A DNA stretch of 64,000 nt from JAEMQF01 sp963775015 (GCA_963775015.1 CAVZHI010000015.1:372001-436000); one strand, 5' to 3'; counted from the first letter of the stretch, positions 18,337 through 27,417 are shown. Made by a program: numbers and translations. The notes: generated by a model from the letters alone, not told the origin.

Positions 18337-18350
18337 ACTGACCGGTCAGT
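18337..18350. promoter_or_regulatory. TetR-type operator palindrome
   Basis: ACTGACCGGTCAGT is a perfect 14-base palindrome centred 23 bases upstream of the tetR start. It contains TGACCGGTCA, a core typical of AcrR/TetR-family sites. The position suggests that it overlaps the promoter of the efflux operon. It might also influence hemA, which diverges 126 bases away. Confidence 0.75.
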
Positions 18351-18476
18351 AATGTAAGGGGCGGGTCGAGACCGGTCAACCCTGAGCCAGGTTCCTGAGC
18401 CAGGTTCAATTCAGTCCGAGCTAAGCCCGCGAGCAAGGGATGGCGTGCGCCGCACGCTGCGCCCACCATTCGCTTC

Positions 18477-19766
18477 ATGGGCATCGTCGCGATCGGCTTG
18501 AGTCACGCTTCGGCTGCGCAGCAGCTGCGTGGCCGATTCGCCTTTGCGCCCGATCAACTCGCGCCGGCGCTGAATCAATTCCGCGAGCGCCTTTGCGCCG
18601 GTGGCGCCGCGCCCGAAGCAGTGCTGCTGTCGACGTGCAATCGCACCGAACTCTATTGCGCCACCGACCTGAGCGACGACGCCGCGCTGGCCCAGCCGGC
18701 GCTGGAGTGGCTCGCGAACCGAGGCGGCGTCAGCGGCGCCGAGCTGCTCGCCTGCGGCTACGTCAAGCCGGGCAGTGCTGCGGCGCGGCACGCGTTTCGC
18801 GTCGCGAGCGGCCTGGAGTCGATGGTGCTCGGCGAGCCGCAAATCCTCGGCCAGATGAAACGTGCGGTGTCGGGTGCCGAGGCCGCCGGCACCCTGGGCA
18901 GCACCTTGCATCGGCTGTTCCAGCACACCTTCGGCGTGGCGAAAGAGGTGCGTGCGACGACGGCGATCGGTGCCCATTCGATGAGCCTCGCGGCGACGAC
19001 GCTGCGCCTGGCGCAGCGCCATTTTGGCGACCTGCGCCGCATCAACGTGCTGCTCGTCGGCGCGGGCGAGATGATGAGCCAGGTCGGCGCGCATTTCGCG
19101 AGCCATGCGCCGGCGCGGCTCGTGATCGCGAACCGCAGCGCGCCGCGCGGCGAAGACCTGGCGCGGCGTTGCGGGGCGCAGACGATGGGCTTGAGCGAGC
19201 TGCCGGACCGCTTGAGCGAATTCGACGTGATCGTCACGTGCACGGCCAGCCTGCTGCCGATCATCGGCCGGGGCGCCTGCGAGCGCGCCCTGACGGCGCG
19301 CCGCGGCGCCACGACGCTGATGGTCGACCTGGCGGTACCGCGCGACATCGAGCCCGAAGCGGCGCGTTTGCCCGGGATGCGGCTCTATTCGATCGACGAC
19401 CTGGGCCGCATCGTGCACCTGGCCGGGTCGAAGCGGCGCCTTGCGATTGCGCACGCCGAAGCGATCATCGAGCGGCAGGTGCAAAGTTTTGTCGGCCGGC
19501 TCGAGCAACGCGCTGCCGTGCCGTTGATCCAGGCGCTGAACTCGCAGGCCGCGCACTGGCGCACCGCCGAGGTTGCGCGAGCGACGAAACGAATCGAGCG
19601 CGGTGCCGACGTCGCCGACGTGCTCGAGGGGCTCGCGCACGGCTTGACGCAGAAACTCCTGCACGGCGTGTTCAAGGAAATCAACGCAGCTGCCGGGCCA
19701 GACGGCGTGCAGATCGCACAAGCCTTTGCGCGCGCCTTGCTGCGGCCGAGCCAGCGCCTGCGCTGA
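18477..19766 (+). CDS. hemA: Glutamyl-tRNA reductase
   Basis: 429 residues, normal family length. It reduces glutamyl-tRNA to glutamate-1-semialdehyde with NADPH, the first committed step of C5-pathway heme synthesis. The N-terminal catalytic domain has the nucleophile Cys in LLSTCNRTELY (about Cys 54). The NADPH domain has INVLLVGAGEMMSQVGAHFA near residue 185, and the C-terminal dimerisation helices follow. GLESMVLGEPQILGQMK is a strong family signature. It diverges from the tetR operon and reads towards the CoA-transferase gene, whose end is 18 bases away. Confidence 0.97.
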   Translation: MGIVAIGLSHASAAQQLRGRFAFAPDQLAPALNQFRERLCAGGAAPEAVLLSTCNRTELYCATDLSDDAALAQPALEWLANRGGVSGAELLACGYVKPGSAAARHAFRVASGLESMVLGEPQILGQMKRAVSGAEAAGTLGSTLHRLFQHTFGVAKEVRATTAIGAHSMSLAATTLRLAQRHFGDLRRINVLLVGAGEMMSQVGAHFASHAPARLVIANRSAPRGEDLARRCGAQTMGLSELPDRLSEFDVIVTCTASLLPIIGRGACERALTARRGATTLMVDLAVPRDIEPEAARLPGMRLYSIDDLGRIVHLAGSKRRLAIAHAEAIIERQVQSFVGRLEQRAAVPLIQALNSQAAHWRTAEVARATKRIERGADVADVLEGLAHGLTQKLLHGVFKEINAAAGPDGVQIAQAFARALLRPSQRLR

Positions 19767-19783
19767 CGTTGCGACGCGCGGTA

Positions 19784-20947
19784 TCAGCTTGTCTGCGCAG
19801 GCGCTGCAAGGACTCCCGCTGCCTGGAGTTGAGCGATGCGCGCGTCGTCGAAGCCGGCTTCACGCAGCACGGCGAGCGAATCGGCGCCGATCGCGACCGC
19901 GGCGCGTGGCGTCGCCGGCGGCGTGGCGCTGAAGCGCGGTGCCGGGCGCGGCTGGAGAACGCCGGCGACATCGATGAAGGCCTCGCGCGCGACGGCGTGG
20001 GGGTGCTGCGGCGCTTCGTTCCAGTCGAGCACGGGCGCAAAGCAGACGTCGCTGCCTTCCATCAGCGCACACCATTCGGCGCGGGTGCGGGTGCGAAACA
20101 GGGCGGTCAGGCGCTGCTTCAGCGCCGGCCATTGCGCACGGTCGTTCTGTGCGTCGAACGCCGCATCCATCAGGCCGGCCTTCTCGCGCAGCAAGGCGTA
20201 GAACTGCGGTTCTGCCGAGGCAATCGACACGTACTTGCCGTCGGCGCATTCGTACGCGCCGTAGTAATGCGCGCCGCAGTCGTTGGTGTTGCTGCCGCGC
20301 GCCAGGTTCCAGCGCCCTTCGGCGAACAGGCCCCAGGTCATGCTCGCGAGCAAGGATGAGCCGTCGACCATCGCCGCGTCGACCACCTGGCCCTGGCCCG
20401 AACTGCGCGCAGCGAGCAGCGCGCACACGACGCCGAACGCGAGCAGCATGCCGCCGCCGCCGAAATCGCCGATCAGGTTCATCGGCGTTCGCGGCGGGCG
20501 GTCCGGCTCGCCGATCGCGTGCAATACGCCCGACAGCGCGACATAGTTGATGTCGTGGCCGGCGGCCTGGGCGAGCGGTCCGTCCTGGCCCCAGCCCGTC
20601 ATGCGGCCGTAAACGAGCGACGGCTTGCGCGCCAGGCACACCGCCGGCCCGAGGCCCAGGCGCTCCATCACGCCGGGGCGAAACGCCTCGAGCAGCACAT
20701 CGGCAGTCTCGACCAGATCGAGCACCGCCTGCACCGCGCCTTCGCGCTTCAGGTTCATCGCGATCGAGCGCCGCCCGCGGCTCATGACGTCAAAGCGCGG
20801 CTCGCTCCAGGCGAGGAACTCGGTGCCGCCGAGGCGGTCGACGCGGATCACGTCAGCCCCCATGTCGGCGAGCATCATCGCGCCGAACGGCGCCGCGCCC
20901 AGGCCGGCGATCTCGAGCACGCGCACGCCCGTCAAGGGTCCGGTCAT
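19784..20947 (-). CDS. CaiB/BaiF family CoA-transferase or alpha-methylacyl-CoA racemase
   Basis: 387 residues of a class III CoA-transferase fold. GVRVLEIAGLGAAPFGAMML at the start, ADMGADVIRVDR and then DVLLEAFRPGVMERLGLG are family hallmarks. GHDINYVALSGVLHAIG and the VDAAMVDGSSLL segment favour the alpha-methylacyl-CoA racemase branch (HDINY and GGGGM-like motifs), which epimerises 2-methylacyl-CoA esters. The exact substrate cannot be told from sequence. It is transcribed alone, converging on hemA and lying 37 bases downstream of yicC on the same strand. Confidence 0.85.
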   Translation of the reverse strand: MTGPLTGVRVLEIAGLGAAPFGAMMLADMGADVIRVDRLGGTEFLAWSEPRFDVMSRGRRSIAMNLKREGAVQAVLDLVETADVLLEAFRPGVMERLGLGPAVCLARKPSLVYGRMTGWGQDGPLAQAAGHDINYVALSGVLHAIGEPDRPPRTPMNLIGDFGGGGMLLAFGVVCALLAARSSGQGQVVDAAMVDGSSLLASMTWGLFAEGRWNLARGSNTNDCGAHYYGAYECADGKYVSIASAEPQFYALLREKAGLMDAAFDAQNDRAQWPALKQRLTALFRTRTRAEWCALMEGSDVCFAPVLDWNEAPQHPHAVAREAFIDVAGVLQPRPAPRFSATPPATPRAAVAIGADSLAVLREAGFDDARIAQLQAAGVLAAPAQTS

Positions 20948-20984
20948 GCTGCGTTGTGCTGGAGTGGCGTCAAGGTGCGAAGCG

Positions 20985-21929
20985 TCATTCGATGTTCTGC
21001 ACCTGCTCGCGCATCTGTTCGATCGCGACTTTCATCTCGACGGCAACGTTCGTCAGCGCAAGCGACGCCGCTTTCGAGCCGAGCGTGTTCGCCTCGCGCA
21101 GCAGCTCCTGGATCAGGAAGTCGAGGCGCTTGCCGACTTCGCCGCCGGCGCCGAGCAGGCGTTGCACTTCGTCCAGGTGCGAGCGCAGCCGCGCGAGTTC
21201 TTCGGCGACGTCGATGCGGATCGCGTACGCCGCGGCTTCGTTGACGGCGCGTTCGTGCAGGCTTTGTTCGGAAATCGTCTGCGCCGCGCCCACCGCAGCG
21301 AGCGCTTCGCGCCAGCGCTCGACAAAGCGTTCCTGCTGGCGTTGCACGACGGCTGGCACCAGTGGCTCGGCGCGCGCCGCAAGCTCGCGCAAGTGCTGGG
21401 TGCGCTCGAGCAGCACTTGCGCGAGGCGTGCGCCCTCGCGCGCACGTGCTTCCTGGAGCGCCTGAATCGCGCGTTTCGCGGCTTGCAACGCGGCGTCGTC
21501 GAAGCGCTCCGCGGGCGCAGCACTCTTGCACCAGATCAGCACTTCGTGCACCGAGAGTGCGCTCGCCTTCGGCAACCAGCCTTGCACCGTGCTTTCGAGC
21601 AACGCCAATCGGTTCAGTTGATCAGGCCGTGGCAAGGGAACCGCCGCGTCGGACTCCTGACTCGTCGTCATTCGCAGTTCGATCTTGCCGCGGCGAAACG
21701 TCGCGCCGAGCAACTCGCGCAAGCCCGGCTCGAGCGAGCGCAGCTCGTCGGGAAGGCGAAACCCGAGGTCGAGGAAACGCCCGTTCACCGAGCGCAGCTC
21801 GACGTTCACTCGCCCGGCGCCTTTGGCGGCGTCTTCACCCGCCGTGCCCACGTCGGCGCGACCCGCAACCTGTGCGGAAGTGGCTACTAGCGAGGCGCTG
21901 GCGTAGCCGGTCATACTGTAGACTGCCAT
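20985..21929 (-). CDS. yicC: YicC family endoribonuclease-like protein
   Basis: 314 residues from MAVYSMTGYASASL, the invariant YicC opening. An internal stretch (about residues 17-35) is longer and more Ala/Gly-rich than usual. The core has VELRSVNGRFLDLGFRLPDE, FRRGKIELRM and a C-terminal domain ending with KRLDFLIQELLREANTLGSK, the conserved signature. YicC proteins are linked to RNA turnover and stress survival in E. coli and act as endoribonucleases. The gene diverges from the kinase gene with only 27 bases between starts, so the promoters must overlap the coding ends. A longer open frame upstream is a shadow. Confidence 0.92.
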   Translation of the reverse strand: MAVYSMTGYASASLVATSAQVAGRADVGTAGEDAAKGAGRVNVELRSVNGRFLDLGFRLPDELRSLEPGLRELLGATFRRGKIELRMTTSQESDAAVPLPRPDQLNRLALLESTVQGWLPKASALSVHEVLIWCKSAAPAERFDDAALQAAKRAIQALQEARAREGARLAQVLLERTQHLRELAARAEPLVPAVVQRQQERFVERWREALAAVGAAQTISEQSLHERAVNEAAAYAIRIDVAEELARLRSHLDEVQRLLGAGGEVGKRLDFLIQELLREANTLGSKAASLALTNVAVEMKVAIEQMREQVQNIE

Positions 21930-21956
21930 CGAGACCCTCACCCCGCCCATTCGTTC

Positions 21957-22925
21957 ATGTCCAAGCTCAAGCCCGCCCCGTTGCCACCCGGCACGGTCGT
22001 GGGAGGCTACCAGATCGTCAAGAAGCTCGCTGCGGGTGGCTTCGGCGTCGTCTATCTGTCGGAAGATTCCGAGCGCCGCCTCGTTGCGCTGAAGGAATAC
22101 CTGCCGGCCTCCTTGGCCGAGCGTTCGCCGGGCGAACTGACGCCGCGCGTCAAGCCCGACAAGCTGCCGCTGTACCGCCTCGGCCTGAAGAGCTTTTTCG
22201 AAGAAGGGCGGTCCCTCGCGCAGATCGCGCACCCGAGCGTCGTCTCGGTGCTGAACTTCTTCCGCGAGAACGAAACCGTCTACATGGTGATGAACTACCT
22301 GCAGGGCGATACGCTGCAGGACTTCATCGTCACGGCGCGGGATCTGAAGCGCGACAAGGTGTTCCGCGAGTCGACGATTCGCTCGCTGTTCGACGAAATT
22401 CTGCGCGGCTTGCGCATCGTGCACCAGCACAAGATGCTGCACCTGGACATCAAGCCGGCGAACATCTTCATCACGAACGACAACAAGGCGGTGCTGCTCG
22501 ACTTCGGCGCTGCGCGCGAAGTGCTGAGCAAGGAAGGCAATTTTATCCGCCCGATGTACACGCCCGGCTTTGCCGCGCCCGAGATGTACCGGCGCGACGG
22601 CACGCTCGGCCCCTGGACCGATATCTACGCGATTGGCGCGTGCATCTACGCGTGCATGCAAGGTTACCCACCGAACGATGCGCCGCAGCGCATCGAGAAG
22701 GACCGCCTCGCGCTGAGCCTGTCGCGCCTGCGCAATATCTACTCCGACAACCTGATCGAAGTCACCGAGTGGTGCATGTCGCTGGATCCGCTGTCGCGCC
22801 CGCAAAGCGTGTTTGCGCTGCAGAAGGAATTGGCGCGCGAGACCGAGCGCAGCTACACCAAACTCAGTTTCAGCGAAAGGCTCAAGCTCCAGCTCGAAAA
22901 CCTGACCGCAGGCGCAAAAAACTAG
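21957..22925 (+). CDS. Serine/threonine protein kinase (Hanks type, non-RD)
   Basis: 322 residues forming one kinase domain: glycine loop LAAGGFGVVYL, catalytic Lys in ALKEYL, catalytic loop HLDIKPANI, DFG at LLDFGAA, and an APE-like FAAPEMY. The residue before the catalytic Asp is Leu rather than Arg (HLD), so it is a non-RD kinase and may not need activation-loop phosphorylation. There is no membrane segment or sensor domain, so it is cytoplasmic. The PP2C phosphatase gene follows 4 bases later, a common pairing of opposing enzymes. Substrates are unknown. Confidence 0.92.
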   Translation: MSKLKPAPLPPGTVVGGYQIVKKLAAGGFGVVYLSEDSERRLVALKEYLPASLAERSPGELTPRVKPDKLPLYRLGLKSFFEEGRSLAQIAHPSVVSVLNFFRENETVYMVMNYLQGDTLQDFIVTARDLKRDKVFRESTIRSLFDEILRGLRIVHQHKMLHLDIKPANIFITNDNKAVLLDFGAAREVLSKEGNFIRPMYTPGFAAPEMYRRDGTLGPWTDIYAIGACIYACMQGYPPNDAPQRIEKDRLALSLSRLRNIYSDNLIEVTEWCMSLDPLSRPQSVFALQKELARETERSYTKLSFSERLKLQLENLTAGAKN

Positions 22926-22929
22926 CCCC

Positions 22930-23847
22930 ATGCGCTTCTCTGTCTATCAGGTCAGCCGCAAAGGCGGCCGGGAAAAGAACGAAGACCGGATGGGCTATTG
23001 CTACACCCGCGAGTCGGGCCTGTTTGCCTTGGCCGACGGCATGGGCGGGCACCCGGAGGGCGAAGTCGCAGCGCAGCTCGCGCTGCAAACGCTTGCCGCG
23101 ATGTTCCAGCGCGACAGCAAGCCCACGCTTGAAGACCCCTTGCGCTTCCTGCTCGAGGCGATCATCGCCGGGCACCACCAGCTGCTGCGCTACGCGACGC
23201 AAAGCGCGCTCATCGATACGCCACGAACGACCGTCATCGCGTGCCTGCTGCAGGGCAACGCCGCGTACTGGGCGCATTGCGGCGACTCGCGGCTGTACCT
23301 GCTGCGCGGCGAGAAACTGATCGCGCGCACCCGCGACCATTCCTACTCGGAGCTGCAGAACACGGTGGGCAAGGTCGCGCCGATGCCCGAGCGCTTCAAC
23401 CGCAACGTCCTGTTCACTTGCCTGGGCAGCCCGGGCAAACCCGTTGTCGACACCGCCGGGCCAATGCTGCTGCAACCGGGCGACCGTCTGATGCTCTGCT
23501 CCGATGGCTTGTGGGGAACCGTTCCCGACGCACAAATCGTCGAGATTCTCGCGACGAAGGCGATTTCCGACGCGGTTCCCGATCTGGTCGAACAGGCGCT
23601 GCGAATCGGCGGCCCCAAGTGCGACAACGTTTCGGTGCTCGCGGTGGACTGGGAGTCCGCCGAGAGCGACGAATCGGCGAGCGGCGTGTCCACCGATTCG
23701 CTGAGCCCGGAAGTCTTCGCCTCGACGATCCAGGCCGGCGTTCTCGGCACCGAGCCGCCGGTGGACGAGCTCGACGAGGCCGAGATCGAACGCTCGATCC
23801 GCGAAATCAACGAAGCGATCAAGCGCTCGGCGCAGAAGAAACACTGA
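22930..23847 (+). CDS. PP2C family serine/threonine phosphatase
   Basis: 305 residues. Metal-binding motifs are clear: KNEDRMGY, LADGMGGHPEGE, AHCGDSRLYLLR and MLCSDGLWG. The domain occupies about residues 1-245; an acidic Ser-rich linker and a short helical tail follow. It would dephosphorylate targets of the kinase encoded 4 bases upstream, in a Mn/Mg-dependent reaction. rph begins 8 bases downstream, so the kinase-phosphatase pair probably lies in one transcript with rph-rdgB-hemW. Confidence 0.93.
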   Translation: MRFSVYQVSRKGGREKNEDRMGYCYTRESGLFALADGMGGHPEGEVAAQLALQTLAAMFQRDSKPTLEDPLRFLLEAIIAGHHQLLRYATQSALIDTPRTTVIACLLQGNAAYWAHCGDSRLYLLRGEKLIARTRDHSYSELQNTVGKVAPMPERFNRNVLFTCLGSPGKPVVDTAGPMLLQPGDRLMLCSDGLWGTVPDAQIVEILATKAISDAVPDLVEQALRIGGPKCDNVSVLAVDWESAESDESASGVSTDSLSPEVFASTIQAGVLGTEPPVDELDEAEIERSIREINEAIKRSAQKKH

Positions 23848-23855
23848 CAACAACG

Positions 23856-24587
23856 ATGGCGACAAGTTTCCAGCGCACGCTCGCGCGTGCCCACGACGCG
23901 CTGCGTCCGATCCGCATCACACGCGACTTCACGAAACACGCCGAAGGTTCGGTGCTGATCGAATTCGGCGACACGAAAGTGCTGTGCACGGCGTCGGTTG
24001 AAGAACGCGTTCCGCCGCACAAACGCGGCTCGGGCGAAGGCTGGGTCACCGCCGAATACGGCATGCTGCCGCGCGCGACGCACACGCGCAGCGACCGCGA
24101 AGCGGCGCGCGGCAAACAAAGCGGTCGCACCCAGGAGATTCAGCGCCTCATCGGACGTTCGCTGCGCTGCGTGTTCGACTTGAAGCGCCTCGGTGAACGC
24201 ACGATTTCGCTCGATTGCGACGTGCTCCAGGCCGACGGCGGAACGCGCACCGCGGCGATCACCGGCGCCTTCGTCGCCGCGCACGACGCCGTGACCTGGC
24301 TGCTCGCGCAAAAGCGCATCGACGCGTCGCCGATCCGCCAGTCCGTCGCCGCGGTTTCGGTGGGCGTCGTGCAAGGTGTTCCGCTGCTCGATCTGGAGTA
24401 CGTCGAGGACTCGGCGTGCGATACCGACATGAACGTCGTGATGACGGCCGCAGGCGGCTTCGTCGAACTGCAAGGCACTGCCGAGGGCGACGCCTTCAGC
24501 GGCGAACAGATGGACGCGATGTTGCTGCTCGCGCGCCAAGGCATCAAGGAACTGCTCGCCGCGCAGCGCGCCGCGCTCGGGGTGTGA
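23856..24587 (+). CDS. rph: Ribonuclease PH
   Basis: 243 residues, usual length. It removes 3' nucleotides from tRNA precursors by phosphorolysis. Recognisable motifs: RPIRITRDFTKHAEGSVLIE, GWVTAEYGMLPRATHTRSDR, GRTQEIQRLIGRSLR (phosphate and RNA contacts), SLDCDVLQADGGTRTAAITG and DLEYVEDSACDTDMNVVMT. It starts at the ATG right after the phosphatase; a longer upstream frame is spurious. rdgB follows after 12 bases, a conserved order in proteobacteria. Confidence 0.96.
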   Translation: MATSFQRTLARAHDALRPIRITRDFTKHAEGSVLIEFGDTKVLCTASVEERVPPHKRGSGEGWVTAEYGMLPRATHTRSDREAARGKQSGRTQEIQRLIGRSLRCVFDLKRLGERTISLDCDVLQADGGTRTAAITGAFVAAHDAVTWLLAQKRIDASPIRQSVAAVSVGVVQGVPLLDLEYVEDSACDTDMNVVMTAAGGFVELQGTAEGDAFSGEQMDAMLLLARQGIKELLAAQRAALGV

Positions 24588-24599
24588 GAGGGCTGCGCG

Positions 24600-25235
24600 A
24601 TGCGCCTGGTCCTGGCGTCGCACAACGCCAAAAAGCTCGCCGAGTTGCGCAGCCTCTTTGCGCCGCTCGGGTTCGAGTGGCTCAGCAGCGCTGAACTCGG
24701 CATCTCCGAGCCGCACGAGCCGCACCACACGTTTGTCGAAAATGCGCTGATCAAGGCGCGCCATGCGGCGCAGCAGGCGGGTTGTGCAGCGATCGCCGAC
24801 GACTCGGGTCTGTGTGTGCACGCCCTGGGCGGTGCGCCGGGCGTCGATTCGGCGAACTATGCGCGCGTCAACGGCGCTGCGGGCGCGGGCGACCGCGAAG
24901 CGCGGCGCCGCGCCCAGGACCGGGCGAACAATCAACTCCTCCTTGAACGCCTGGGTGGCGTGGCGGATCGGCGGGCGCACTTCGTCAGTGCGCTGGTTGC
25001 GCTGCGCAACGCCGACGACCCCGAGCCGTTGATCGCGGTCGGGCGCTGGTCGGGCGAGATCCTCGCCGCGCCGCGCGGCGATTCGGGCTTCGGCTACGAC
25101 CCGTTGCTCTTCATTCCAAGCCTCGGATGCAGCGTCGCCGAGATCGGCAGCGACGTGAAGAACCGCGTCAGCCACCGCGCGCTCGCGGCGCAACGCATGC
25201 TGCTCGCGATGCGCGAGGCGTGGCCGGATGCGTGA
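24600..25235 (+). CDS. rdgB: dITP/XTP pyrophosphatase (HAM1/RdgB family)
   Basis: 211 residues. It hydrolyses dITP, ITP and XTP to monophosphates, keeping deaminated purines out of nucleic acids. Signatures: LVLASHNAKKLAELRSLF, the metal site AIADDSGLCVHAL, PGVDSANYARV, and GDSGFGYDPLLFIP. The end includes NRVSHRALAAQRM. The central segment (GAAGAGDREARRRAQDRANN) carries a few extra charged residues compared with E. coli. Its last 8 bases overlap the start of hemW. Confidence 0.95.
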   Translation: MRLVLASHNAKKLAELRSLFAPLGFEWLSSAELGISEPHEPHHTFVENALIKARHAAQQAGCAAIADDSGLCVHALGGAPGVDSANYARVNGAAGAGDREARRRAQDRANNQLLLERLGGVADRRAHFVSALVALRNADDPEPLIAVGRWSGEILAAPRGDSGFGYDPLLFIPSLGCSVAEIGSDVKNRVSHRALAAQRMLLAMREAWPDA

Positions 25236-26484
25236 GATTCCGATTCGCGCTGCGCCCGACGCCGCGCTTCCCGCGGAGACGGACGGCGCGCGCTTGCAAC
25301 GTTACCTGCGCGGCGGAACCCTGTCGCTCGCGTCGCTGCCGCCGCTCTCGCTCTACGTGCACCTTCCCTGGTGTCTGAAAAAATGCCCGTACTGCGACTT
25401 CAATTCGCACGAGCGGCGCGACGCCGGCGCGCTGCCCGAGCAGCGCTACCTCGACGCGCTGCGCGCTGACCTTGAAGCCGCGCTGCCCTTCGTGTGGGGT
25501 CGGCGCGTGCAGAGCATCTTCATCGGCGGGGGAACGCCGAGCCTGTTCGCGCCCGAGTCGATCGACCGCCTGCTTGCGGACATCCGTGCGCGCCTGCCGC
25601 TGGAGCCCGCTGCCGAAATCACGCTCGAGGCGAACCCGGGAACCTTCGAGCGGGACCGCTTTCGCGGCTACCGCGCGGCGGGCGTGACGCGGCTCTCGAT
25701 CGGTGTGCAGAGTTTCGACGACGCCAAACTCGCCGCGCTCGGCCGCGTCCACGACGCTGCTCAGGCGCGTGCCGCGATCGCCGAGGCGGCAGCCGCGTTT
25801 TCCAGCTTCAACATCGACCTGATGTACGCGCTGCCCGGGCAGACGCTCGCCGAACTCGGTGCGGACCTGAACGCCGCGCTCGAATACGCGCCGCCGCACT
25901 TGTCGATTTACCACTTGACGCTCGAGCCGAACACGGTTTTCGGCAAGTACCCGCCGCTGATTCCCGACCACGACACGGCGTGCGACATGCTCGATCACCT
26001 GGTGCTGACCTGTGAGCAAAGTGGACTGCAGCGCTACGAGGTCTCGGCGTTCGCGCGTGCCGGGAAGCGCAGCGTGCACAACCTCAACTACTGGCAGTTC
26101 GGCGACTACCTCGGGATCGGCGCCGGCGCGCACAGCAAACTCACCTATCCGCACCGGATCGTGCGCCAAGTGCGGCAGCGCGAACCCGAGGCGTACATGG
26201 AACGCGCGCTGCGCGGCCAGTGCATCGCAAGCGACGAAGAAGTGGCGCGCGGGCAACTTCCGTTCGAATTCATGCTCGGTGCGTTGCGCACCCGCGATGG
26301 TTTCGAGCTGGCGCGGTTTTGCGAGCGCACCGGGCTGCTGCTGAGCGCCATCGGGCCGGCGCTCGACGCGGCGCAGGCGCGCGGCTGGATCACGCAGGAC
26401 CTGAAGCGAGTCCAGCCCACGGCGCTCGGGTTCGACTTCCTGAACGACTTGCAGTCGCTGTTTCTCGCCGACGCCACGAGCTGA
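25228..26484 (+). CDS. hemW: Radical SAM heme chaperone HemW
   Basis: 418 residues. The radical SAM cluster motif is CLKKCPYCDFNSH (about residues 49-56) within LSLYVHLPWC; the HemW-type extra Cys position is Phe (CxxxCxYCDF). IFIGGGTPSLFAPESIDRLL, EANPGTFERDRF and RLSIGVQSFDD are typical, and the C-terminal part has the HemN-like domain (NLNYWQFGDYLGIGAGAHSK). HemW binds heme and is thought to hand it to respiratory enzymes; it is often mis-annotated as coproporphyrinogen oxidase. The gene overlaps rdgB by 8 bases. Confidence 0.95.
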   Translation: MREIPIRAAPDAALPAETDGARLQRYLRGGTLSLASLPPLSLYVHLPWCLKKCPYCDFNSHERRDAGALPEQRYLDALRADLEAALPFVWGRRVQSIFIGGGTPSLFAPESIDRLLADIRARLPLEPAAEITLEANPGTFERDRFRGYRAAGVTRLSIGVQSFDDAKLAALGRVHDAAQARAAIAEAAAAFSSFNIDLMYALPGQTLAELGADLNAALEYAPPHLSIYHLTLEPNTVFGKYPPLIPDHDTACDMLDHLVLTCEQSGLQRYEVSAFARAGKRSVHNLNYWQFGDYLGIGAGAHSKLTYPHRIVRQVRQREPEAYMERALRGQCIASDEEVARGQLPFEFMLGALRTRDGFELARFCERTGLLLSAIGPALDAAQARGWITQDLKRVQPTALGFDFLNDLQSLFLADATS

Positions 26485-26527
26485 CGCTGCACCCGCGCCA
26501 GGGAGTTGTGCGCTGCTAGACTGGGTC

Positions 26528-27277
26528 ATGACCGCGCCCACCGCGCCCCCGTTTCGCATCGTCCGCCCCGGCGACATCGCGCCGCCGGACGCGCCGTCGC
26601 TGGATCTGGACACGGCGCTGAAACTGTTGCAGCACGCCGGCCACAGCCTGCCCGCGCTCGATGATGTGGGGCAGGAAGCCTGGCTGCAGGCGCTCATCGA
26701 CGGCCTGTGCCGACTCTCCAGCCACGACCCGCTGACCGGCCTGGCGAACCGGCGCGAGTTCGAACTCGCGATGACGCGCGAGATCGACCGCGTTGCGCGC
26801 ACCGGCGAGCCGGCGTTGCTGTTGATGGTCGACATCGACCGCTTCAAGCAGGTCAACGACTCGTTCGGCCATTCGGTCGGCGACCTGGCGCTCGTTTCGG
26901 TGGCAAAGATCCTGCACGCGAGCATCCGGCCGATGGACACGGTGGCGCGAGTCGGCGGCGAAGAGTTCGCGATCATTCTGCCGAACTGCCCGTTCGATTT
27001 CGGCCTCGCCGCGGCGGAGCGCGTTCGCCTGAAAGTGGCGAGCCTCAGCATCCCGATCGGACGCGACGACCCGCTCGCGCTCACCGTGAGCGTCGGCGGC
27101 GCATTTTCTCCGGTCCAGGCGCGGCCCCAGGTGCAACCCTGGTTCGAACGCGCCGACGCGCAGCTCTACCGCGCCAAGGCCGGCGGGCGAAACCGCTCCT
27201 GTCTCGAGCCTCCTGCCGGCGGCGCCGAAGCGCAGCTGTCGATGTTCGGTCAGTCGTGGTTTCACACCCCTGAATGA
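26528..27277 (+). CDS. GGDEF-domain diguanylate cyclase
   Basis: 249 residues. After a ~75-residue N-terminal segment without a recognised sensor domain comes a full GGDEF domain: DPLTGLANRREFE, LLMVDIDRFKQVNDSFGHSV and the active site RVGGEEFAII. The inhibitory I-site RxxD is present as RPMD five residues before GGEEF, so product feedback is likely. It makes cyclic di-GMP from two GTP, and with no membrane segment it is cytoplasmic. The start is 43 bases past hemW, so it may share that transcript. Confidence 0.92.
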   Translation: MTAPTAPPFRIVRPGDIAPPDAPSLDLDTALKLLQHAGHSLPALDDVGQEAWLQALIDGLCRLSSHDPLTGLANRREFELAMTREIDRVARTGEPALLLMVDIDRFKQVNDSFGHSVGDLALVSVAKILHASIRPMDTVARVGGEEFAIILPNCPFDFGLAAAERVRLKVASLSIPIGRDDPLALTVSVGGAFSPVQARPQVQPWFERADAQLYRAKAGGRNRSCLEPPAGGAEAQLSMFGQSWFHTPE

Positions 27278-27301
27278 TCACGGCCTGAAGGTGCGAGCCG
27301 C

Positions 27302-27406
27302 ATGACCCCGTTCGACGCGCTCGACGGTGACGCCGAGCTGGCGCGGTCCCTCGACGAAGCGTTTTTCAGCACCGCCGACTGGATGCGCAACCGCGCCGAG
27401 GCGTAG
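27302..27406 (+). CDS. Possible 34-residue small protein
   Basis: A short open frame 24 bases after the cyclase stop: MTPFDALDGDAELARSLDEA then FFSTADWMRNRAEA and TAG. A weak AAGG lies about 11 bases before the ATG. Composition is acidic and amphipathic-helix-like, and codon use matches the neighbours. I do not recognise it. It could be a small partner of the cyclase, a remnant of a longer protein, or chance. Confidence 0.3.
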   Translation: MTPFDALDGDAELARSLDEAFFSTADWMRNRAEA

Positions 27407-27417
27407 ACAGACAGGCC

